From Oryzomicrobium terrae (GTDB lineage: Bacteria; Pseudomonadota; Gammaproteobacteria; Burkholderiales; Rhodocyclaceae), in assembly GCF_008274805.1 (NCBI RefSeq), contig NZ_CP022579.1, positions 2,046,001-2,110,000 on the forward strand: a DNA stretch of 64,000 nucleotides, in the 5' to 3' direction. The translations under genes and the position numbers were made by a program. Each line of letters starts with the position of its first letter. The first letter of the stretch is position 1. Positions 54,946-64,000 of the stretch are shown in pieces. The notes beneath the pieces were generated by a model. The model saw nothing but the letters and a program-made list of their open reading frames with translations, was not told the DNA's origin and did not search any database.

Positions 54946-56200
54946 GAGCAGTCCGATGGTTGAAATCATAGGGTTCGTTCAGGTTGGTAGAGCGGTCAGA
55001 GGAAGGAGCCGATTCCGCCTCTCCCCCTTCATTCGGGGAAAGCGGAAGGCTCGCGACGGTTTCTGCCTGGGCTGCGCTTGCGGCCGCAAATCGAGCGGCG
55101 GCGTCACGGGTTTTATCCAGGGCAATTTCGGCCAGGGCTTCGCGCAGCAGATCAAGCCCCGCGCCAGTTCTGGCGCTGATACGAACGCGGCGGATTCTAC
55201 CATATTCATCCCGCTCGACTGCCGCGGGCAAGCCGGTCAGATCCGCCTTGTTGAGCACCAGCACCTGGGGAACATCGGCTGCGCCGATTTCATTCAGGAC
55301 TTTGTTAACCTCGTCGATCTGCTCGTCGCGGGCCGCCGAGGCGCTATCCACCACGTGCAGCAGCAGGTCGGCCTGGGCGGTCGCCTCCAGGGTCGCCTGG
55401 AAAGCTGCCACCAGGGAATGGGGCAGATCGCGGATGAACCCGACTGTATCGGAGACCACCACTTGCCCTACTTCCGCCAGCCATACCTTGCGCGACGTGG
55501 TATCCAGGGTAGCGAAGAGTTGGTCGGCGGCATAAACGCCTGCCTTGGTCAGGGCATTGAACAGGGTCGACTTGCCGGCGTTGGTATAGCCGACCAAGGA
55601 AACATTGAGCTGATCGCCGCGCATCCGGGCCTTGCGCTGCACCCCCCGCTGGCGGGACAGCTTGGCCAGGCGCTCCTTGAGCGCCTTGACCCGGATACCG
55701 AGCAGACGCCGGTCGGTTTCCAGCTGGGTTTCGCCCGGGCCCCGCAGGCCGATACCACCGCGCTGCCGCTCCAAGTGGGTCCAGCCTCGCACAAGCCGAG
55801 TAGACAGGTGTTCGAGCTGGGCCAATTCGACCTGCAGCTTGCCCTCCGCACTCTGGGCGCGCAGCGCGAAAATATCGAGAATCAGGCTGGTGCGATCCAC
55901 CACCCGGCACTTGAGCTCCCGCTCCAGGTTGCGTTGCTGGCCCGGGGAAAGCTCGTGGTTGAATACCACTAAGTCGGCTTGGGCGGCGCGCATCACCGCA
56001 CCAATCTCCTCGACCTTACCCTTGCCCGCAAACAGGGCCGGATCGGGTGCCTGGCGGCGACCGGTGACCTCGGCCACTACCTCGCCACCGGCGGATTCGA
56101 TCAGGAGGCGCACCTCCTCCAGGTCTTCCTTGAGGTCGCGGCGCCCGAAGTCGAGCTGGATGACGACGGCGCGTTCGCCGGCGGAAGGACGTTCAAACAT
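54932..56200 (-). CDS. hflX: Ribosome-associated GTPase HflX
   Basis: The 422-residue OBG-HflX-like GTPase splits stalled or heat-damaged ribosomes. The N-terminal HflX domain has FNHELSPGQQRNLERELKCR and RTSLILDIFALRAQSAEGKL. The GTP-binding part has G1 LVGYTNAGKSTLFNALT, G3 VVVSDTVGFIRDLPHSLVAA and G4 VLVLNKADLTG. A C-terminal extension follows. It sits between hfq and hflK in the usual hfq-hflX-hflK-hflC order, with its end overlapping hflK. Confidence 0.97.
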   Translation of the reverse strand: MFERPSAGERAVVIQLDFGRRDLKEDLEEVRLLIESAGGEVVAEVTGRRQAPDPALFAGKGKVEEIGAVMRAAQADLVVFNHELSPGQQRNLERELKCRVVDRTSLILDIFALRAQSAEGKLQVELAQLEHLSTRLVRGWTHLERQRGGIGLRGPGETQLETDRRLLGIRVKALKERLAKLSRQRGVQRKARMRGDQLNVSLVGYTNAGKSTLFNALTKAGVYAADQLFATLDTTSRKVWLAEVGQVVVSDTVGFIRDLPHSLVAAFQATLEATAQADLLLHVVDSASAARDEQIDEVNKVLNEIGAADVPQVLVLNKADLTGLPAAVERDEYGRIRRVRISARTGAGLDLLREALAEIALDKTRDAAARFAAASAAQAETVASLPLSPNEGGEAESAPSSDRSTNLNEPYDFNHRTAHVPQ

Positions 56201-56298
56201 GTGTATCTCGGTTGGCGCGAAGGAGTGACGGGTATTCGACCCGATTTTTCAAGAAAAATGCCACAAGAACCCCACGCGCCGGCACCGGGCCAGACGAC

Positions 56299-56319
56299 AC
56301 GGCCGGCAGAGCCGGCCGT
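56299..56319. other. Hairpin between hfq and hflX
   Basis: ACGGCCGGC-AGA-GCCGGCCGT is a perfect 9-bp stem with a 3-nt loop, in the 146-bp spacer downstream of hfq. There is no T-run, so it may attenuate or process the hfq-hflX transcript instead of ending it. Confidence 0.5.
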
Positions 56320-56346
56320 TGCAAACGTCGAGCCGTAACGGCTGGA

Positions 56347-56586
56347 TCAGGAATCCTGAGCCTGGTCGTGCTGAAGATTGACCGGACGAGCGGGAACGAC
56401 GGTGGAGATGGCGTGCTTGTAGACCATCTGGGTGACCGTGTTCTTGAGCAGCACCACATACTGATCGAAGGATTCGATCTGGCCCTGCAGCTTGATGCCA
56501 TTGACCAAGTAGATCGAAACCGGGACGTGCTCCCGGCGCAGGGTGTTGAGGAACGGGTCTTGTAAAAGTTGCCCTTTATTGCTCAT
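56347..56586 (-). CDS. hfq: RNA chaperone Hfq
   Basis: The 79-residue Sm-like protein helps small RNAs pair with mRNAs. Sm1 is seen in [20 protein letters not shown] and [19 protein letters not shown], and Sm2 in the [10 protein letters not shown] motif that makes the proximal RNA-binding site. The C-terminal tail is short, as in most betaproteobacteria. It lies upstream of hflX, its conserved neighbour. Confidence 0.98.
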   Translation of the reverse strand: MSNKGQLLQDPFLNTLRREHVPVSIYLVNGIKLQGQIESFDQYVVLLKNTVTQMVYKHAISTVVPARPVNLQHDQAQDS

Positions 56587-56730
56587 GGTCTTAGCTCCAT
56601 GGGTTAGTTGTTTTAGAAATATGAGTGAAGCTTAAAGGGATTTACCGTAACCGCCAACGGAAATCCTGTAACGAAAGACGACGTCGCCGCCGCTTCCGGC
56701 CAACCAAGAGCCCCCCAAACGCCAGGCTCC

Positions 56731-58098
56731 CTACTTCTTGAAAGTGCTGCGTTTGCCTTCGAGACGCCGCTTCGGTACTTCATCAGCATACGGATTGCGC
56801 GTCACGTTGAACTGGATACGCAATGGCGTTCCTTGCAATTTGAACGCGTCACGATAAGTCCGTTCCAGGTAGCGCCGGTAACTGTCGGAAATATGATCCA
56901 GGGCATTACCGTGCACCACCACGATGGGCGGATTGGAGCCCCCCTGGTGCGCATAGCGGGGCTTCGGCCGGAACAGGCCGTGCCGCGGCGGTGCCTGTTT
57001 GGCCACGGCATCGATCAATACCCGGGTGAGCTGGGGCGTGGACATCTTGATCATTGCCGCCCCGTAGGCGGAGTCGATGGAATGAAGCAGATCGCCAAGC
57101 CCCTGCCCCTTCAACGCCGAAATGGTGTGAAAACGGGCAAAGTCGAGAAACTTCAGCTTGCTCAGCAGGCGGTTCTTGATCTGGTCGCGCTCGTAGGAGG
57201 ACAAGCCATCCCATTTATTGATCGCCACCACTAGGGCCCGCCCGGATTCGACGATGAAGCCGGCGATATGCGCATCCTGGTCGGAAATATCGGCCTGGGC
57301 ATCTAGGACCAGCACCACCACATTGGCATCCTCGATGGACTGCAGGGTTTTCACCACCGAGAATTTCTCGATGGCCTCGAATACCTTGCCCTTGCGGCGC
57401 AGACCGGCAGTATCGATCAGGGTGTACTTGCGGCCGTTGCGCTCGAAGTCGACAAAAATCGAGTCCCGGGTCGTCCCGGGCATGTCAAAGGCGATAACCC
57501 GCTCCTCACCGATGAGGGCGTTGATCAGGGTGGATTTACCGACGTTGGGGCGGCCGACGATCGCCACCCGGGGGTGACGCTCCTTTTCTTCGTCCTCGGC
57601 GGGCTCGGGATAAGGCTCCAAGGCCATTTCGACCAGCCCACGCACGCCTTCACCATGAGATGCCGAAATCGACCAGGGCTCACCCAAGCCGAGTTCATGG
57701 AAATCGGCGGTGGTCACCCCCTTGTCCATGCCCTCCGTCTTGTTGACGGCCACGAACACCGGCCGGTCGAGGCGGCGCAGCTTGTTGGCGATGTCCTTGT
57801 CGTGGGCGGTAATACCCTGGCGGCCATCGACAACGAAGATGACCACGTCCGCCTCGGCAATGGCCTGCTCGGTCTGGCGGGCCATTTCGTGCAGGATGCC
57901 ATCCTTGGCCAGGGGCTCGAAGCCCCCCGTATCCACCACCAGGAAAGGCTTGCTGCCGCTCTTGCCGTGACCGTAGTGACGGTCACGGGTCAGCCCGGGT
58001 AAATCTGCCACCAGGGCATCCCGGGTCTTGGTCAGGCGATTGAACAGGGTGGATTTGCCCACGTTGGGGCGCCCCACGAGTACGACAGTCGGTTTCAT
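56731..58098 (-). CDS. der: Ribosome-assembly GTPase Der (EngA)
   Basis: The 455-residue protein has two tandem GTPase domains: [17 protein letters not shown] with [12 protein letters not shown] and NKTEGMD, then [20 protein letters not shown] with [11 protein letters not shown] and NKWDGL. A C-terminal KH-like domain ([20 protein letters not shown]) completes it. It is essential for 50S assembly. It overlaps bamB by ATGA, and the hfq gene follows after 144 bp. Confidence 0.98.
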   Translation of the reverse strand: MKPTVVLVGRPNVGKSTLFNRLTKTRDALVADLPGLTRDRHYGHGKSGSKPFLVVDTGGFEPLAKDGILHEMARQTEQAIAEADVVIFVVDGRQGITAHDKDIANKLRRLDRPVFVAVNKTEGMDKGVTTADFHELGLGEPWSISASHGEGVRGLVEMALEPYPEPAEDEEKERHPRVAIVGRPNVGKSTLINALIGEERVIAFDMPGTTRDSIFVDFERNGRKYTLIDTAGLRRKGKVFEAIEKFSVVKTLQSIEDANVVVLVLDAQADISDQDAHIAGFIVESGRALVVAINKWDGLSSYERDQIKNRLLSKLKFLDFARFHTISALKGQGLGDLLHSIDSAYGAAMIKMSTPQLTRVLIDAVAKQAPPRHGLFRPKPRYAHQGGSNPPIVVVHGNALDHISDSYRRYLERTYRDAFKLQGTPLRIQFNVTRNPYADEVPKRRLEGKRSTFKK

Positions 58099-59258
58099 TG
58101 AACATCCAGGGCGAAGACCCCGCCCTTCTGGGTTTGCACAACGAAGCCTGCGCCCTGGGCCACCAGGGGAGCAGTCACGGGACTGCCATCGGTGGCGGTG
58201 CGGCCGATAAAGCTGCCGTTGTCGCGATTAAGAACGTGCACATAGCCCTGGACATCCGCCGCCACCACGACACCACGACGGATCACCGGTGCCGAGACGC
58301 CGCGCAGGGACAGCTTGTCCTGTTTCCAGACAGAAGATCCGCTGTAGCGATCGAGGGCATGGATGCCGCCCTTTTCGTCCACCGCGTAAACCTGGCGATT
58401 GTCCATGGCCAGGCCCACAGTGGAGGAGAAATCCCGAGCCCACAGGGAATTGCCGTTCTGCAGGTCGAAGCAGGCGATCCGCCCCTGGAAGGCCACGGCG
58501 CAGATCTGATTGCCCTCCAGTACCGGCGGCGCCACCACATCGGCAATCCGGTCCAGTTCGGTGGTGCCCTTGGGCAGGGCGACGGCTCCTTCCCACAGGG
58601 CTGCGCCGTTGTTGCTGGCGACGGCTACCAGTTTTCCGCCGGGAAAGCCGGAGAACACGTAGCGGTCGGCAATCAGCACCGGCGACGTCGAGCGCAGCGC
58701 CAGGGGCGGCGTTTGCCGCTGATAGGTCCACTTCTTACGCCCGTCGGCCGGATCGAAGGCGAACAAGCGATAATCGCTACCCTTCACCACGATCAGGTCG
58801 CTGCTCACGGCGGGAGGGGCCAGCACTTCGCTGCCGGCCTTGGCCCGCCAGAGCACCTTGCCATCGACGGCGGACAGGGCGATCACATCGCCCTTGGCGG
58901 TAGCCACGACGACCAGCTTGCCGTCGCTTCCCACCCCGGCGGAGAGCTTTTGATCCACATCGCTTTTCCACACGCGCTTGCCGCCTTCGAAGGCGGCGAC
59001 CACGCCGTTGCGGCCGGCGGCGAATACGCGCTCCCCGGCTACGGCGGGAACGAACGAGTAGCCCTCGGCCTTGCCGACCGAGTCGGACCACAGGGTCTTG
59101 ACATCAACACTGGGCTTGAGGGCCGGCAGATCGGCCATCTTGACCTTGTCCTTGCTGGAAAACGGATTGATCGCATCCAGCGTGGAGCACCCCGCCAGGC
59201 CGGCCAATGCAACGGCCAGCGTCAGGGTACGAACGGGAAATCGGTAATGACGGCGCAT
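58095..59258 (-). CDS. bamB: Outer-membrane assembly lipoprotein BamB
   Basis: The 387-residue lipoprotein of the BAM complex has a signal peptide ending [11 protein letters not shown] (lipobox, Cys near residue 24). It carries beta-propeller PQQ-like repeats such as [60 protein letters not shown] and [20 protein letters not shown]. It helps BamA insert outer-membrane proteins. Its start shares one base with the yfgM stop (TGATG), and its end overlaps der by ATGA. Confidence 0.96.
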   Translation of the reverse strand: MRRHYRFPVRTLTLAVALAGLAGCSTLDAINPFSSKDKVKMADLPALKPSVDVKTLWSDSVGKAEGYSFVPAVAGERVFAAGRNGVVAAFEGGKRVWKSDVDQKLSAGVGSDGKLVVVATAKGDVIALSAVDGKVLWRAKAGSEVLAPPAVSSDLIVVKGSDYRLFAFDPADGRKKWTYQRQTPPLALRSTSPVLIADRYVFSGFPGGKLVAVASNNGAALWEGAVALPKGTTELDRIADVVAPPVLEGNQICAVAFQGRIACFDLQNGNSLWARDFSSTVGLAMDNRQVYAVDEKGGIHALDRYSGSSVWKQDKLSLRGVSAPVIRRGVVVAADVQGYVHVLNRDNGSFIGRTATDGSPVTAPLVAQGAGFVVQTQKGGVFALDVQ

Positions 59259-59929
59259 CAGGCACCCCCGAGAGCGTCGAGCTTTTGCTGCAGCAATTCT
59301 TTGTAGGGACCGGCGGATTGGGCAGCCACGGCGCTGCCTTCGCCCGCCTTGTCGGCATTCAGCTTGCTCAGGGCTTCCTGATAGGACGTGCGGGCATCAG
59401 CGGCCTTGCCTTGAGCAAACAGCACGTCACCCTTCAATTCGGCAAAGCGGGCGGCAAAGCCCTCTTCCGGCGCAGTCTGGAGCACCTTCAGCGCTTCGTC
59501 GTACGCCTTGTCGTCGAGCAGGACCGCCGCCAGGTGCAGGCGAGCCACATCGCGCAACTCGTTGCTGCCATGCTCGGTGGCCCAGGTCAGCTGGGCGCGG
59601 GCAGACTTGAGGTCACCCGCATCGAACAGCACCTTGCCGGCCATCAGCGCCCCCATCGGGGCATAGCTGGTGCCGCTGTACTTTTCGACCAATTCCCCGG
59701 CCGCCACCTTGACCCGGGCGCTGTCCTTGGCTTCGGCCGCCTGGGTCAGAACACCGTAGATGGCCGAGGCTTCGCCGGTTTTCTTGTTCTGGTAACCCTG
59801 CCAGCCGTAGTAGCCCCCCACGCCGATAGCGGCCACCACGATGGCGCCGGTGATCAGGTTGCCGTACTGCTTCCAGAACGCCTTGGCGCTGGCGATCTGC
59901 TCTTGTTCTTCGAGGTCGTAGACTGCCAT
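59258..59929 (-). CDS. yfgM: YfgM-like SecYEG-associated TPR membrane protein
   Basis: The 223-residue protein has a short cytoplasmic N-terminus (YDLEEQEQIASAKAFWKQYG), one membrane helix (NLITGAIVVAAIGVGGYYGW) and periplasmic TPR-like repeats (LMAGKVLFDAGDLKSARAQL and VLFAQGKAADARTSYQEALS). It matches the YfgM/DUF2133 family, which associates with the Sec translocon and periplasmic chaperones. Its place between hisS and bamB is conserved. It begins one base after the hisS stop codon. Confidence 0.93.
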   Translation of the reverse strand: MAVYDLEEQEQIASAKAFWKQYGNLITGAIVVAAIGVGGYYGWQGYQNKKTGEASAIYGVLTQAAEAKDSARVKVAAGELVEKYSGTSYAPMGALMAGKVLFDAGDLKSARAQLTWATEHGSNELRDVARLHLAAVLLDDKAYDEALKVLQTAPEEGFAARFAELKGDVLFAQGKAADARTSYQEALSKLNADKAGEGSAVAAQSAGPYKELLQQKLDALGGA

Positions 59930-59930
59930 G

Positions 59931-61244
59931 TCACTCTTCCCAATCCATAAGGGTGTTCATGATGGTGTCGGCCAGATCCTCGGCTTTCACCCGTTGTTGT
60001 TCTGCCCGCTCGGCAGGGTCCAAACCATCGCTGCGCAATGGTTTCAAACTGACTTCTCCGGCCGCAGCCTCGTCGTCGCCGATAATCACGGCGAAGGCGG
60101 CACGACTGGCATCGGCCCGCTTCATCTGAGCCTTGAAACTGCCCCCACCGCAATGCAGCTGGGTGCGGATGCCCACGTCGCGCAACTGCTCGGCGACGCG
60201 GAAGGCCAGACGGGTGGCCTCCTCCCCCTGGTGCACCACGTACACCTCCACCCCTTCCGGAGCCGGGACGCCACCGGCGTCCTCGATCAAGGCGATCAGC
60301 CGCTCCACGCCCATGGCGAAGCCGCAGGCCGGGGTCGGCTTGCCGCCCAGTTGGGCGACCAGACCGTCGTAGCGGCCGCCAGCGCAGACCGTGCCCTGGG
60401 CGCCGAGACGATCGGTAACCCATTCGAACACGGTCAGATTGTAGTAGTCGAGCCCGCGCACCAGACGGGGATTGATTTCGAAGGGAATGCCAGCGTCGCG
60501 CAGCACCTGCTGCACGCCTTCAAAGTGGGCCAGGGATTCGGCACCGAGGAAGTCGATCAGCTTCGGTGCATTGGCACACAGCTCCTGCATCGCCGGATTC
60601 TTGGTATCCAAGATACGCAGGGGGTTGGTGTGCAGCCGGCGCTGGGCATCTTCGTCGAGCAACTCGGCATTGGCCTCGAAGTAGGCAATCAGGGCGGCCC
60701 GGTGCTGGGCCCGCTCGTCCGGCTGGCCCAGGCTGTTCAATTGCAGGCGGATGCCGTCCAGCCCCAGGTCGTCCCACAGGCGGGCGCCCATCAGGATCAG
60801 TTCCGCATCCACGTCCGGGCCGGCGAAGCCGATGGTCTCCACCCCCACCTGATGGAACTGGCGATAACGCCCCTTCTGGGGCCGCTCGTGGCGGAACATG
60901 GGGCCAAAGTAATAGAGCCGCTGGGGAATCTGGTTGGCGATGCCGTGTTCGATCACGGCACGCACGCAGCCGGCGGTGCCCTCGGGGCGAAGGGTCAGCA
61001 AGTCGCCGTTGAGGCTGTCCTCGAAGGAATACATTTCCTTCTCGACGATGTCCGTGACCTCGCCGATGGCCCGCTTGAACAGCGGGGTCGGCTCGACGAT
61101 GGGCATGCGGATCGGCCGGTAGCCGTAGCCCTTCAGCCAGGAGCGAACGGTTTCTTCGAAGACTTCCCAGAATTCAGCGGCGTCCGGCAGGATGTCGTTC
61201 ATCCCCTTGACGGCCTGGAGCGCTTTTTGTGCGGGTTTGCTCAT
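59931..61244 (-). CDS. hisS: Histidyl-tRNA synthetase
   Basis: The 437-residue class II synthetase charges tRNA-His. Motif 2 is [20 protein letters not shown], the histidine-binding loop is [20 protein letters not shown], and motif 3 is [18 protein letters not shown]. The anticodon-binding C-terminal domain has [20 protein letters not shown]. It is the true hisS, in contrast to hisZ at 51.5 kb. It is 12 bp after ispG on the minus strand. Confidence 0.97.
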   Translation of the reverse strand: MSKPAQKALQAVKGMNDILPDAAEFWEVFEETVRSWLKGYGYRPIRMPIVEPTPLFKRAIGEVTDIVEKEMYSFEDSLNGDLLTLRPEGTAGCVRAVIEHGIANQIPQRLYYFGPMFRHERPQKGRYRQFHQVGVETIGFAGPDVDAELILMGARLWDDLGLDGIRLQLNSLGQPDERAQHRAALIAYFEANAELLDEDAQRRLHTNPLRILDTKNPAMQELCANAPKLIDFLGAESLAHFEGVQQVLRDAGIPFEINPRLVRGLDYYNLTVFEWVTDRLGAQGTVCAGGRYDGLVAQLGGKPTPACGFAMGVERLIALIEDAGGVPAPEGVEVYVVHQGEEATRLAFRVAEQLRDVGIRTQLHCGGGSFKAQMKRADASRAAFAVIIGDDEAAAGEVSLKPLRSDGLDPAERAEQQRVKAEDLADTIMNTLMDWEE

Positions 61245-61256
61245 GCGTTGCTTTTG

Positions 61257-62516
61257 TTAGACGTGTGTAGCGGGGTTGATCTTGCGCTGGTAGGTGCGAG
61301 CCACGTAGCGGTCGATGATGGCCTTGAACTCGCCGACGATGTTGTCGCCGCGCAGGGTCACGGTCTTGGCGCCATCCTCGAATACCGGGGCGGCCGGCGC
61401 CTCGCCGGTGCCGGGCAGGGAGATGCCGATGTTGGCGTGCTTGGATTCGCCCGGGCCGTTGACCACGCAGCCCATCACCGCCAGGGTCATGTTCTCGACC
61501 CCGTCGTACTCGGCCCGCCAAGCGGGCATCTGGGCGCGGACGTAGCCCTGCACCTCAGCGGCCAGTTCCTGGAAGAAGGTGCTGGTGGTGCGACCGCAGC
61601 CCGGGCAGGCGGCAACCATCGGGGTAAAGGCGCGCAGCCCCATGGACTGGAGAATTTCCTGGGCGACGATCACTTCCTGAGCGCGGCTACCGCCGGGTTC
61701 CGGAGTAAGCGAAACACGGATGGTATCGCCAATGCCGCCCTGGAGCAGGATGGCCAGGGCGGCCGTAGAGGCGACAATGCCCTTGCTGCCCATGCCGGCC
61801 TCGGTAAGGCCCAGGTGCAGCGGGTAGTCGCACTTGCTCGATAGATCCTTGTAGACAGCAATCAGGTCCTGGACGCTGGATACCTTGCAGGAGAGCACGA
61901 TGCGATCGCCGGGCAGACCGAGTTCCTCAGCCTTGGCAGCGGACTCCAGTGCCGAGGTCACCAGGGCCTCGCGCATCACCTCAATGGCATCCTTGGGCTG
62001 GGGCCGGCTGGCGTTCTCATCCATCACGCGGGCGAGCAGATCCTGGTCCAGACTGCCCCAGTTCACGCCGATGCGGATCGGCTTGCCGTACTGGACGGCG
62101 AAACCGACCATCTGGGCAAATTGTTCGTCGCGCTTCTTGCCGTGGCCAACGTTGCCCGGGTTGATGCGGTACTTGGCCAGCAGTCGGGCGCACTCCGGGT
62201 AATCGGCGAGCAGGCGGTGGCCGTTGTAGTGGAAGTCACCGATGATCGGCACGTCCAGCCCCAGGCGCTCCAGGTGCTCGACGATCTTGGGCACGGCGGC
62301 AGCGGCTTCCGGGGTATTAACGGTGATACGCACCATCTCCGAACCAGCCCGGGCCAACTCGGCGATCTGCAGGGCGGTTGCCAGGTAGTCGGCGGTATCG
62401 GTGTTGGTCATGGACTGCACCACTACCGGGGCATCGCCCCCCAGGACAACCCGGCCGATGGTGACCTGGCGGGTTTTCTTGCGCATGACGGGACTCACGG
62501 AACTCACGACACTCAC
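61257..62516 (-). CDS. ispG: 4-hydroxy-3-methylbut-2-enyl-diphosphate synthase
   Basis: The 419-residue 4Fe-4S enzyme catalyses the penultimate step of the MEP isoprenoid pathway. The N-terminal TIM barrel has [20 protein letters not shown] and [17 protein letters not shown]. The cluster domain has [19 protein letters not shown] and [20 protein letters not shown], with the conserved cysteines and Glu. It sits between rodZ and hisS, as in many proteobacteria. Confidence 0.97.
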   Translation of the reverse strand: MSVVSSVSPVMRKKTRQVTIGRVVLGGDAPVVVQSMTNTDTADYLATALQIAELARAGSEMVRITVNTPEAAAAVPKIVEHLERLGLDVPIIGDFHYNGHRLLADYPECARLLAKYRINPGNVGHGKKRDEQFAQMVGFAVQYGKPIRIGVNWGSLDQDLLARVMDENASRPQPKDAIEVMREALVTSALESAAKAEELGLPGDRIVLSCKVSSVQDLIAVYKDLSSKCDYPLHLGLTEAGMGSKGIVASTAALAILLQGGIGDTIRVSLTPEPGGSRAQEVIVAQEILQSMGLRAFTPMVAACPGCGRTTSTFFQELAAEVQGYVRAQMPAWRAEYDGVENMTLAVMGCVVNGPGESKHANIGISLPGTGEAPAAPVFEDGAKTVTLRGDNIVGEFKAIIDRYVARTYQRKINPATHV

Positions 62517-62528
62517 GTTGCGACAACC

Positions 62529-63584
62529 TTACTGAAGGGTAATCCGGGCCACATCGCTGACCTCGTTAGGCGCCAGAGCCACCGGCTTGCCGTTGTAGAA
62601 CACCTTAACGTTACTGGCGTTGCCCACCACCAAGACAAACGGCGGCGTACCCGCCACTTCCTTCTGGCTGCCGGCCGGCTGGAGCTGGGAAAGCAGGGTC
62701 TGGCCAGTTTTGTCCTTGATCTCGACCCAGGAGGACTTGGAGAACTCAAAGCGCAGCTTGCCCTGGCCCGGCGGCGTGATGGTTCCTTGTGCAGCGGGAG
62801 CCGGTGCGGCAGCCACCGTCGCAGGTGCCACAACAGGGGTGGGAGTGGTGGCAGAAGCCACAGCGGGGGCAGGTTTCTCGGCCGCAGGCGCCGGTACAGG
62901 CACTGCGGCAGCAACTGCAGCTGCCGCAACCGGCGCCGCTGCTTGTTCCGCCGGTTGCGCTGCCGGTGCAGACTGGCCGCTGCCCTCAGGCGCAGCGGCT
63001 TCGGCGGCCGCGGCCGCAGCAACCTGCTCAGCGGCATCCGTTGCGGCCTCGCTCTCGGCAGCCTTCTCGTCAGCAACCGGCTCAGCCGGCTGGCTGGCAA
63101 AGAGTGGCTCGACGGTGGTTTCCCAGAAATTCTCGGGCAACAGGAAATAGATCCCCAGGGCAACGGCCACCATACCGGCCGCGCCGAACACGGCGACCAG
63201 GTCGCGGCGCTTGGCGTAACCTGGGCGCGGCAATTCACCGGAGGCGGTTCGCGCCAGTTCGATATTTACCGGCTCGGGCGCCAGGTTGGCTTCGAGATGG
63301 GCCAGCAGCATGTCGCCATCAAGGTGGAGCAGGCGGGCATAGTTGCGCAGAAACCCTCGGGCGAAGGTCTGGCCGGGCAGGCGTTGCCAATCGTCCGCTT
63401 CAATCGCCTCCACCTGCCGCTGGCTCAGCTTGAGCAGACTGGCCACTTCGGCAATCGACAGGCCCCGCTCTTCCCGAGCAGCCCGTAAATACTGGCCGAC
63501 CGTGTGCTGTGGCTCGGTCGAAGCGGCAGCCGGTGCAGGTGAGGCCGCCAGGGCGCCATCCGAGGTGAAGGTCTGCTCGCTCAT
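62529..63584 (-). CDS. rodZ: Cell-shape regulator RodZ
   Basis: The 351-residue protein has an N-terminal helix-turn-helix that contacts MreB (GQYLRAAREERGLSIAEVAS, then LLKLSQRQVEAIEADDWQRL). One membrane helix follows (LVAVFGAAGMVAVALGIYFL), then an Ala/Pro-rich periplasmic linker at about residues 160-265. The C-terminal DUF4115 domain has KSSWVEIKDKTGQTLLSQLQ and KVFYNGKPVALAPNEVSDVA. It overlaps pilW by ATGA. It helps position the elongation machinery. Confidence 0.95.
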   Translation of the reverse strand: MSEQTFTSDGALAASPAPAAASTEPQHTVGQYLRAAREERGLSIAEVASLLKLSQRQVEAIEADDWQRLPGQTFARGFLRNYARLLHLDGDMLLAHLEANLAPEPVNIELARTASGELPRPGYAKRRDLVAVFGAAGMVAVALGIYFLLPENFWETTVEPLFASQPAEPVADEKAAESEAATDAAEQVAAAAAAEAAAPEGSGQSAPAAQPAEQAAAPVAAAAVAAAVPVPAPAAEKPAPAVASATTPTPVVAPATVAAAPAPAAQGTITPPGQGKLRFEFSKSSWVEIKDKTGQTLLSQLQPAGSQKEVAGTPPFVLVVGNASNVKVFYNGKPVALAPNEVSDVARITLQ

Positions 63585-64000
63585 CGTCCGTTTCCTTTCA
63601 GCATTTCCTGGGTTTCCGGAGCGTCGGGGAAGCGGCGGCGAAGCTGGGTGGCATAGCTAAGTTCGGCACTGCGATCGCCTAGGGCACGCTCAATGCGCAC
63701 CCCGAGCCAAAGCGTTTGGGGACCGGGGTCTTGAAGTCGATTCATATCCATGAGCAATTGACGAGCCTGGGTTGCCTCGCCGCGTTTCAAACGCAGGTTG
63801 GCCAGTTCGAACATGGCCGTAGGGTTGTTCGGGCTCAGGCGTAGGGAACGTTCTACATACTGTAGGGCCAGGGCGTCATCCCCCATGCGGGCCGCGCACT
63901 GGCCGGCGTTGAGATAGGCACGCTCCGGCGTTGGATAGAGCGGGTTTTTTATCGCCGTCAGAAAGTATTGCAGGGATTGGCGCACCCGACCGGTCTGGCA
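63581..64000 (-). CDS. pilW: PilW (PilF) type IV pilus biogenesis TPR lipoprotein, partial
   Basis: Only the C-terminal 139 residues lie inside the window; the 5' end lies beyond it. Visible TPR units include PTPERAYLNAGQCAARMGDD, ALQYVERSLRLSPNNPTAMF and ELANLRLKRGEATQARQLLM. The order pilW-rodZ-ispG-hisS supports PilW, which assembles the PilQ secretin in the outer membrane. The signal peptide and lipobox are not visible. Confidence 0.85.
   Translation of the reverse strand, partial: CQTGRVRQSLQYFLTAIKNPLYPTPERAYLNAGQCAARMGDDALALQYVERSLRLSPNNPTAMFELANLRLKRGEATQARQLLMDMNRLQDPGPQTLWLGVRIERALGDRSAELSYATQLRRRFPDAPETQEMLKGNGR

Overview
The window is a GC-rich stretch of bacterial chromosome. 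It looks like a betaproteobacterium of the Rhodocyclales, perhaps Azospira/Dechlorosoma-like. The evidence is the gene orders rodZ-ispG-hisS-yfgM-bamB-der-hfq-hflX-hflK-hflC-DUF2065-hisZ-purA and cysB / cysI-DUF934-cysH-cysD-cysN, plus ppk and ppx back to back and a minCDE cluster. The genus is inference. I see no prophage, insertion sequence, integrase, CRISPR array or rRNA. Most of the window is core metabolism with small regulatory and transport islands.

Layout. 1-5.4 kb: acyl-CoA dehydrogenase, a CbiM-like membrane protein and etfBA (all minus) face a TetR regulator and a LOG-family gene; two identical-format dyads lie between them. 5.7-9.4 kb: a PAS chemoreceptor, then a MarR regulator divergent from a DHA2 drug exporter. 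9.5-12.4 kb: a 204-bp tandem duplication, a crotonase lacking both catalytic glutamates, and an acyl-CoA ligase. 12.4-17.6 kb: a ppx-MlaE/F/D-PqiC lipid-transport operon, divergent from ppk. 20.5-25 kb: minCDE and relA. 25-28 kb: a VOC protein, a DMT exporter, an MtfA-like peptidase and a flavodoxin. 28.2-37.5 kb: sulfur assimilation (cysB; cysI-DUF934-cysH-cysD-cysN) followed by a methionine ABC importer (metNIQ). 37.6-42.8 kb: a lipoprotein, upp, a DMT exporter, a small Cys-rich membrane protein, the sulfate-binding protein Sbp and an EAL-domain protein. 42.9-47.8 kb: rlmB, rnr with a very long basic tail, and two copies of tRNA-Leu(CAG). 47.9-50 kb: an Fsr-like exporter and an AraC regulator. 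50.1-64 kb: one long minus-strand housekeeping run from pilW to purA.

How the genes work together. The first 12 kb is centred on fatty acyl-CoA oxidation: dehydrogenase, its electron acceptor ETF, ligase, crotonase and a probable acyl-CoA-responsive TetR repressor. The 28-42 kb segment imports sulfate, activates it (CysDN), reduces APS (CysH) and sulfite (CysI) and imports methionine. cysI and sbp share a strikingly similar upstream sequence, which suggests common control, probably by CysB. The last 14 kb joins translation (hisS), isoprenoid synthesis (ispG), outer-membrane assembly (bamB), ribosome assembly (der), RNA chaperoning (hfq), membrane quality control (hflKC) and histidine/purine synthesis.

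The best candidates for something undescribed are: a family of degenerate palindromic intergenic repeats at several loci, one tandemly duplicated with the 3' end of the neighbouring gene; the paired CATAC-N6-GTATG operators; the shared cysI/sbp promoter sequence with the Sbp-EAL gene pair; a run of hairpins ahead of metN; and the RNase R tail. No clearly new multi-gene system was found. All functional calls rest on reading the sequence and family knowledge; no database search was made.
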